Shown: piece by piece, positions 5,952-9,488 of the stretch
Position numbering within the stretch: position 1 is the stretch's first letter
Layout of the letters: each line of letters opens with the position of its first letter
DNA from: Kiritimatiellia bacterium
GTDB taxonomy: Bacteria > Verrucomicrobiota > Kiritimatiellia > RFP12 > UBA1067
Assembly (NCBI GenBank): GCA_017965685.1
Contig: JAGCPM010000009.1
Location: forward strand, 1-9,488
Length of the DNA stretch: 9,488 nt
Reading direction: 5' to 3'
Made by a program: the position numbers and the translations under genes
Notes under the pieces: generated by a model
The model's input: only the letters and a program-made list of their open reading frames with translations
What the model was told of the DNA's origin: nothing
Database searches by the model: none

Positions 5952-7049
5952 TCAGCGATGGCGATAGAACGAACGGCAGGCGACCGCAAGGAATACGACC
6001 GGCGGTGCCACGGCGCACACGACCGGATTCAAGACCCCCTTGTCCGCCAGCACCATCCCGCCGATCGCAAGCGCATAGTATGCGAAGAACATCGCAAGCG
6101 CACCGAGTATCCCCTTGAAAACCGATTGCCTGCCGGAGGATATCCCGGCCGGTATCGCCAGGAGCGTCATCAATATGCATGCGAACGGCGAAACGATCTG
6201 CGCAATCGCATCGTAGCGGAATCCGCGGCGCTGATCTTCCGTAAGATCCTTGTGCGCCTTTATGAATCGCAGCTTCTCGCGCACCGAATTGAAGCGCCAG
6301 TCGCGGTTCTGCAAGAGTATGTCGCTCGGACGCTCGTCAAACTGCGGCATCGCCCGCAGTGGAAGCGCGTCGGCATCGCGCGTGATGGAGGCGACCTCGT
6401 CGCCCTTCTCGTCGTAATGGATCGTCTTGGGGTTGGTGAACCACCATTCGCGATCGAGATAGTCCGCGCGCTCTGCGAGTATGCAGTAGAATCTCGCGCC
6501 GTTTGTACGGTCCTGAGTCACCTTCACGTTCAAGAGATGCATTCCGGAAGAATACGCGAGCGATTCAGCCGTCCATACACGGTTGTCGCGCGAATTGCGA
6601 TAGACGATATCGTCCGAGCGCTCCATCTTCTGCATATTGAACCGCTCGGTCCTGAGCCGCTTCGCCCACTGCGCCTCGCGCGGCACGTACGACTCGTTGA
6701 CCCACGCCACGAATGCGGCCATGGCGAGCGAAACGGCGAGAATGGGTTTCGAGATCGCGAAAAACCCCACGCCGCTCGCGCGCATCGCCACAAGCTCCGA
6801 ATGGCGGCAGAAGTTCCACATCGTGTAGAGCGTCGCCAGCATCAGCGCCGCAGGCGCCAGGTACATGAAATACGGCCCGAGGTATGCAAGGAAATAGCGG
6901 ACGATTGTCCTGGCGGGCAGTCCGGAATCCATAATTCTCGAGAACGATCCGAACAGTTCGAACAGCACGTAAATCCCAACGAATCCGGCCAGGCAGTAGC
7001 CCAGCGGAACGAGGAATTCCCTCAATATGTATCTAGACAATATTCGCAT
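5952..7049 (-). CDS. LptF/LptG-family lipopolysaccharide export permease (LptG-like)
   Basis: A 365-residue inner-membrane permease of the YjgP/YjgQ family, half of the LptB2FG transporter that extracts lipopolysaccharide from the inner membrane and passes it to the Lpt bridge. The layout is canonical: three N-terminal helices (about 12-34, 52-78, 97-117), a periplasmic beta-rich domain (about 125-270), and three C-terminal helices (about 282-303, 311-334, 342-360). The cytoplasmic coupling segment reads SELVAMRASGVGFF (84-97), and VNESYVPREAQWAKRLR after helix 3 is also typical. These segments look closer to LptG than LptF, but I cannot be certain, so no symbol is given. Its usual partner gene is not next to it. 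The ATG at 7049 has no ribosome-binding site and lies about 9 bases from a -10 box, so the message may be leaderless. bioWF follows 10 bases after the stop. Confidence 0.9.
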   Translation of the reverse strand: MRILSRYILREFLVPLGYCLAGFVGIYVLFELFGSFSRIMDSGLPARTIVRYFLAYLGPYFMYLAPAALMLATLYTMWNFCRHSELVAMRASGVGFFAISKPILAVSLAMAAFVAWVNESYVPREAQWAKRLRTERFNMQKMERSDDIVYRNSRDNRVWTAESLAYSSGMHLLNVKVTQDRTNGARFYCILAERADYLDREWWFTNPKTIHYDEKGDEVASITRDADALPLRAMPQFDERPSDILLQNRDWRFNSVREKLRFIKAHKDLTEDQRRGFRYDAIAQIVSPFACILMTLLAIPAGISSGRQSVFKGILGALAMFFAYYALAIGGMVLADKGVLNPVVCAVAPPVVFLAVACRSFYRHR

Positions 7050-7058
7050 TGTTTACGT

Positions 7059-7088
7059 AGTATACCAAAAATCCCCATCCCCGCGCAA
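7059..7088 (-). promoter_or_regulatory. Candidate promoter for the lpt-bioWF operon, giving a near-leaderless message
   Basis: TATACT (7059-7064) is preceded 18 bases upstream by TTGCGC (7083-7088). Transcription would start near 7052, only about three bases before the ATG at 7049, and no Shine-Dalgarno sequence fits in between. The -10 box is good; the -35 box matches only the TTG half. Confidence 0.55.
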
Positions 7089-7095
7089 CACACTG

Positions 7096-7122
7096 CCGCC
7101 GCACCGCCGCGACGTGCGGCGG
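7096..7122 (-). terminator. GC-rich hairpin after upp, possible terminator without a U-tract
   Basis: CCGCCGCAC and GTGCGGCGG form a perfect 9-bp inverted repeat around a 9-base loop, 12 bases after the upp stop. The stem would be very stable, but no run of U follows it (the nearest T-run on the minus strand is about 25 bases further on). It may slow polymerase, protect the upp 3' end, or act with Rho. A simple intrinsic terminator is not demonstrated. Confidence 0.4.
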
Positions 7123-7133
7123 ACGGCCGCGCG

Positions 7134-7760
7134 TCACAACGTCCCGAATATGCGGTCGCCGGCGTCACCAAGCCCAGGCACTATATAGTAGTGAGAGTTT
7201 AGCCGTTCGTCCTTGGCCGCCGTGAACACCTCCACATCGGGATGCTCCCGCTCGAATCTGGCTATTCCCTCCGGAGCGGATATCAAGTTCAGGAACTTTA
7301 TGCGCTTATAGCCCAGTTTCTTGAGCTGTGCGACCGCATCGCAGGCGCTGCCGCCGGTTGCGAGCATCGGATCGATGACGATGGCCAGCTCCTCGCCGCC
7401 TTTCGCCGGAGGAACTTTCACATAGTACGGAATCGGCTCGGCCGTGGCCTCGTCGCGCTGCATGCCAAGGACTCCGACCTTTGCATACGGCAGCACGTGC
7501 AGCATCCCGTCAAGCATCCCCATGCCTGCGCGCAGAATCGGCACGAGGATTATCCGCGGCTCGTCAACCTTCAACCCTTTGGTCCTGGCGACCGGAGTTT
7601 CGATGTCGATCTCAACCGTCCGTATGTCGCGCAACGCCTCGTATGCGAGAAAAACCGTGAGTTCGTTCACCAATTCGCGGAACAGTTTCGAAGGCGTTTC
7701 GCGGTTGCGCATCAGGCTGACCCTGTGCTGGACTAGAGGATGATTCAACACTGTATGCAT
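7134..7760 (-). CDS. upp: Uracil phosphoribosyltransferase
   Basis: A 208-residue cytosolic salvage enzyme that joins uracil to PRPP to make UMP, full length for the family (about 208-210). It opens NHPLVQHRVSLMRN, has the ILRAGMGM segment (R77), the PRPP loop AIVIDPMLATGGSA (126-139, acidic D130 and T135-G-G-S138), and the C-terminal uracil-binding stretch YIVPGLGDAGDRIFGT (192-207). The ATG at 7760 has AGGAG six bases upstream and an excellent promoter, so it is probably transcribed alone. Neighbours on either side are envelope genes with no pyrimidine link, and no uracil permease is present. A longer frame starting upstream at 7911 runs out of phase and is not real. No attenuator or PyrR-type leader fits in the roughly 18-base leader. 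Confidence 0.97.
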   Translation of the reverse strand: MHTVLNHPLVQHRVSLMRNRETPSKLFRELVNELTVFLAYEALRDIRTVEIDIETPVARTKGLKVDEPRIILVPILRAGMGMLDGMLHVLPYAKVGVLGMQRDEATAEPIPYYVKVPPAKGGEELAIVIDPMLATGGSACDAVAQLKKLGYKRIKFLNLISAPEGIARFEREHPDVEVFTAAKDERLNSHYYIVPGLGDAGDRIFGTL

Positions 7761-7784
7761 ACTTATCTCCTATTGAATGATGGT

Positions 7785-7814
7785 ATTGTATCAAAATCAT
7801 CCCGCCAATGTCAA
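7785..7814 (-). promoter_or_regulatory. Strong sigma70-type promoter for upp
   Basis: A perfect TTGACA (7809-7814) and TACAAT (7785-7790) separated by 18 bases, with an extended -10 TG (TGATACAAT). Transcription should start near 7778, leaving an 18-base leader with AGGAG at 7767-7771. The -35 box lies inside one arm of the inverted repeat at 7808-7851. Confidence 0.82.
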
Positions 7815-7851
7815 ACGCCCCATTCTTCAAGTCGTAAAAGTCGTTTGACAT
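7808..7851. repeat. 10-bp inverted repeat spanning the upp -35 region
   Basis: ATGTCAAACG (7808-7817) and CGTTTGACAT (7842-7851) are exact inverted copies 24 bases apart, in an AT-richer gap upstream of upp. Each arm contains TTGACA, facing opposite ways; only the minus-strand copy has a -10 box at the right distance. The pair could be a two-site operator or a chance or relic repeat. Confidence 0.6.
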
Positions 7852-7907
7852 GGTAAATGCAACACCTTGAGAAGTAGTGCAACCCTGCCAATCAACATAT
7901 TTCAACC

Positions 7908-7936
7908 CCAAAAACGGGAATAGGCACCCTTTTCGG
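7908..7936 (-). terminator. Weak terminator-like hairpin after the exbB-exbD unit
   Basis: On the minus strand CCGAAAAGGG pairs with CCCGTTTTTGG around an 8-base loop, with one bulged G and one G-U pair. It begins 18 bases after the ExbD-like stop. The T-run is within the stem rather than after it, so termination would be inefficient. It is the only candidate end for the operon before the upp promoter. Confidence 0.35.
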
Positions 7937-7954
7937 AGTGGCAGTGCGGAACGG

Positions 7955-8380
7955 CTAGTCTATCGCGCCGGCGGAACCGCGTTTTTCCGCAAAGAGTATC
8001 TTTCCTACACCAGATTTGCGGGCGAGTCTCGCAAGGCGCATCAAATCACCGCCTGCGACGCGCCTGTCGGCAAGGACAAGAAGCGTCTTTTCATTCGTAC
8101 GGCCGGAGCGCTCGGCAAGCTGTTCGCAGAACGCTTCCGCCGAAGAGTCGTCGCCAAGCATGTAGCGTGCGTCGTCGAAAAACACGAGAGTCTCGGATTT
8201 CGACGGCATCGCGAGCGCCACAAGGCCGGTGGCGGCATCTTCGGCCATTCCGCCTTCAGGCAAGTCGAACAGGACGCCTCCAGAGAGCGTGAACACGCCA
8301 GAGACGAGATGCATCTGCAAAACGAGCACGCCGAGGGTAATCCATGGAACGGCCGCGCAAAATGGCTTGAGGACGTTCAT
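7955..8380 (-). CDS. Divergent ExbD/TolR-like protein lacking the transmembrane proton-path Asp
   Basis: A 141-residue bitopic inner-membrane protein. One helix (about 10-32, AVPWITLGVLVLQMHLVSGVF) is followed by a periplasmic ExbD/TolR-type domain: LFDLPEG (38-43), the strand LVFFDDARYMLGDD (65-78), LLVLADRRVAGGDLMRLARLARKSGVGKILFAEK (100-133). The family normally has P-[LF]-I-D-V at the start of the helix, the Asp (ExbD D25) carrying protons for the motor; here the matching segment reads P12-W-I-T15-L, so Thr replaces Asp. Q22 and H24 are unusual polar residues further along the helix. The cytoplasmic N-terminus is only about nine residues. The ATG overlaps the stop of the ExbB-like gene by four bases, so these are partners. 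No canonical second ExbD follows, although tandem exbD genes are common in related bacteria. The family call is good; the lost function is inference from a by-eye alignment. Confidence 0.8.
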   Translation of the reverse strand: MNVLKPFCAAVPWITLGVLVLQMHLVSGVFTLSGGVLFDLPEGGMAEDAATGLVALAMPSKSETLVFFDDARYMLGDDSSAEAFCEQLAERSGRTNEKTLLVLADRRVAGGDLMRLARLARKSGVGKILFAEKRGSAGAID

Positions 8381-8985
8381 TTGGAGGACTCTCTCTTTTG
8401 CGCAATGTAGCCGAGGATGTGCGTAGCGGCGGCGTCCATATCAGTGATGATGCGGTCCATCCTAATCCGGAGAGATCCCGCCATTACCGTCAGAGGTATC
8501 GCTATCGCAAGGCCCAGCGCCGCAGAGACGAGCGATTCCATAGAGGCGTTTAGGAGGTCCGACCTCGAGACTAGCGCGTCGGAGTTGGCCATCATCACCG
8601 TCTTGATCAGCCCGATTATCGCGCCGAGAAGGCCGAGCATGGGAGCGATCTGGCTCATGATGGAAAGCGACGCGAGGCGGCGTTCGAGCCTGTTGGTCTC
8701 GGTGCGCTGCTGGGCGTCAACCGATTCCTTTAGAGCCCTTGCGGGCACCCTTTTGTTCCGTATCGCAGTCGCGACGATATTGGCGACAGGGACGGAAGTA
8801 TCTTCGCAAATCGCGAGCGCCTCGTCGTCATTGCCGCCCTCGAGAATGTTTACCAGGCCCTTTATGAAATCCTGCCAGTCTATCTGCGAGCGTCTAAGTT
8901 CGAAAAGGCGCTCGAAGAACACCACGACCGACGCGACGGCGAGGATCAGCAGTATCCAGAATACGGGACCGCCCGTGATTGTCAT
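8377..8985 (-). CDS. ExbB/TolQ/MotA-family inner-membrane protein with substituted proton-path threonines
   Basis: A 202-residue stator-type protein of the ExbB/TolQ family, which forms a pentamer around two ExbD/TolR helices and normally uses the proton gradient to energise outer-membrane or envelope work. Helix 1 is about 7-28, helix 2 about 112-132 (QIAPMLGLLGAIIGLIKTVMM) and helix 3 about 148-170 (MESLVSAALGLAIAIPLTVMAG), with the family's large cytoplasmic part between helices 1 and 2. Aligned to ExbB, the conserved Glu176 is kept (E150), but Thr148 of GLxGT is Ala (A122) and Thr181 is Ala (A155, next to S154). The start at 8985 has AAGGAAG six bases upstream and overlaps the stop of the TPR gene in ATGA; its own stop overlaps the ExbD-like start the same way. 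A tight three-gene envelope operon is clear. Its cargo or outer-membrane partner is not in view. Confidence 0.88.
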   Translation of the reverse strand: MTITGGPVFWILLILAVASVVVFFERLFELRRSQIDWQDFIKGLVNILEGGNDDEALAICEDTSVPVANIVATAIRNKRVPARALKESVDAQQRTETNRLERRLASLSIMSQIAPMLGLLGAIIGLIKTVMMANSDALVSRSDLLNASMESLVSAALGLAIAIPLTVMAGSLRIRMDRIITDMDAAATHILGYIAQKRESSK

Positions 8986-9488
8986 AGCATTCTTCCTTTC
9001 GTGTGTATCCGGTCTATCCTCTTCTCCGCCTCCAATGCGGCGGGGACGTCACTGGCGACGACAAGTTCGAGAATGTGCATAGCCTGGAAATCCTTGCCTC
9101 GGGCCTCGTATTCGTCGGAGAGTCGGAACGCGGCGCGGGCGAAGGCGGCGCGGGCTTCATCGTCATACCACACACCCCTTCGCCGGCCGTCGCGGTAGGC
9201 GAGGACCACGTCCGTGTAGTAGCTGTCGACCGCTTCGTCGGTTCTCTTGAGCTTCTCTAGGGTACGGGCGAACTTGAAGGAGACCATCAGCCTTTCGCTT
9301 GGGCTCAAAGCCTCTCCGCGCCTTATCGCGCCGTATGCGTCCAGCGCGTCGCCATAGCGCCGAGGATTATCCGCGCCTATGGCAAAAAGCGCATCGGCCT
9401 TCGCGAGCTGCGCATGCATCCTATCCGAAGCAGAGGTCCCTTCAAGAACGATGACGCGCTCCAGAACGAGTACAGCCTCGTCGAAACG
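8982..9488 (-). CDS. TPR-like protein, C-terminal part (N-terminus outside window)
   Basis: The frame is open to the window edge, so 168 C-terminal residues of a longer protein are visible; the ATG at 9419 is internal rather than a likely start, because RFDEAVLVLERVIVLEG upstream of it continues the repeat pattern. Helix-turn-helix pairs of tetratricopeptide type recur: RFDEAVLVLERV, RYGDALDAYGAI, KRTDEAVDSYYTDVV, KDFQAMHILELVV, each with a preceding Ala/Leu-rich helix. No catalytic motif, cysteine or membrane helix is seen in this part. TPR proteins often sit directly before exbB-exbD in PVC and other diderm bacteria and may be periplasmic or membrane partners of the complex (family context). 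Its stop overlaps the ExbB-like start by four bases. Whether it is exported cannot be told without the N-terminus. Confidence 0.8.
   Translation of the reverse strand, partial: RFDEAVLVLERVIVLEGTSASDRMHAQLAKADALFAIGADNPRRYGDALDAYGAIRRGEALSPSERLMVSFKFARTLEKLKRTDEAVDSYYTDVVLAYRDGRRRGVWYDDEARAAFARAAFRLSDEYEARGKDFQAMHILELVVASDVPAALEAEKRIDRIHTKGRML

Noticed and set aside
5942..5989. Earlier TTG start for bioWF at 5989
   Set aside because: It would overlap the permease gene by 38 bases, has no ribosome-binding site, and adds residues not typical of BioW, which begins close to YSVxMRA.
5096..7202. Long plus-strand frames (340 and 435 codons) opposite bioWF and the Lpt permease
   Set aside because: Arg/His-rich translations with no recognisable domain, no ribosome-binding sites, and lying fully antisense to clearly identified genes; open frames of this length are expected opposite GC-rich coding DNA.
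7845..7870. Divergent plus-strand promoter at the second TTGACA
   Set aside because: No -10-like hexamer lies 16-18 bases downstream and no plus-strand gene follows.
7612..7911. Minus-strand 99-codon frame covering the gap upstream of upp
   Set aside because: It crosses the upp promoter, ends out of phase inside upp and shows no conserved pattern.
1..9488. CRISPR array, insertion sequence, tRNA or integrase attachment site
   Set aside because: No direct repeats with spacers, transposase motifs, cloverleaf-like sequence or terminal repeats were found on reading both strands.

Overview
All nine genes in this window are on the minus strand, so the genome-order story runs from base 9488 down to base 1. 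The DNA is GC-rich. LptF/LptG-type lipopolysaccharide export and ExbB/ExbD-type inner-membrane proteins point to a Gram-negative (diderm) bacterium. A lone type II/IV pseudopilin, a secreted GH16 glucanase and a TPR-exbB-exbD cluster together suggest the PVC superphylum (a Kiritimatiellota/Lentisphaerota-like organism). That placement is inference from gene content; no marker in the window proves it. No mobile element, CRISPR array, tRNA or rRNA was seen.

Layout in transcription order: (1) 9488-7955, a TPR protein (N-terminus outside the window), an ExbB-like protein and an ExbD-like protein, joined by 4-base ATGA overlaps. (2) 7760-7134, upp, alone behind a strong promoter. (3) 7049-4109, an LptF/LptG-family permease followed 10 bases later by a natural BioW-BioF fusion (two successive biotin-precursor enzymes in one polypeptide). 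(4) 4017-3151, a secreted GH16 glycoside hydrolase whose promoter lies in the end of bioWF and is followed by a perfect 14-bp palindrome. (5) 3067-2097, a small zinc-ribbon/coiled-coil protein overlapping a CDP-alcohol phosphatidyltransferase (PgsA-like). (6) 2059-1, a pseudopilin and, six bases after its stop, priA, which runs off the window.

Five promoters can be read by eye. Four have an 18-bp spacer between TTGACA-like and TATAAT-like boxes and one has 17, so the housekeeping sigma factor looks conventional. Start codons are varied: priA and the GH16 gene best fit TTG, and pgsA GTG.

The points most worth following are two. First, the ExbB/ExbD pair appears to have lost all three residues of the known proton path (two Thr in ExbB, the transmembrane Asp in ExbD) while keeping the fold. 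Second, the BioW-BioF fusion is expressed with an envelope-lipid transporter. The GH16 operator-promoter and the zinc-ribbon/pgsA coupling are secondary leads.
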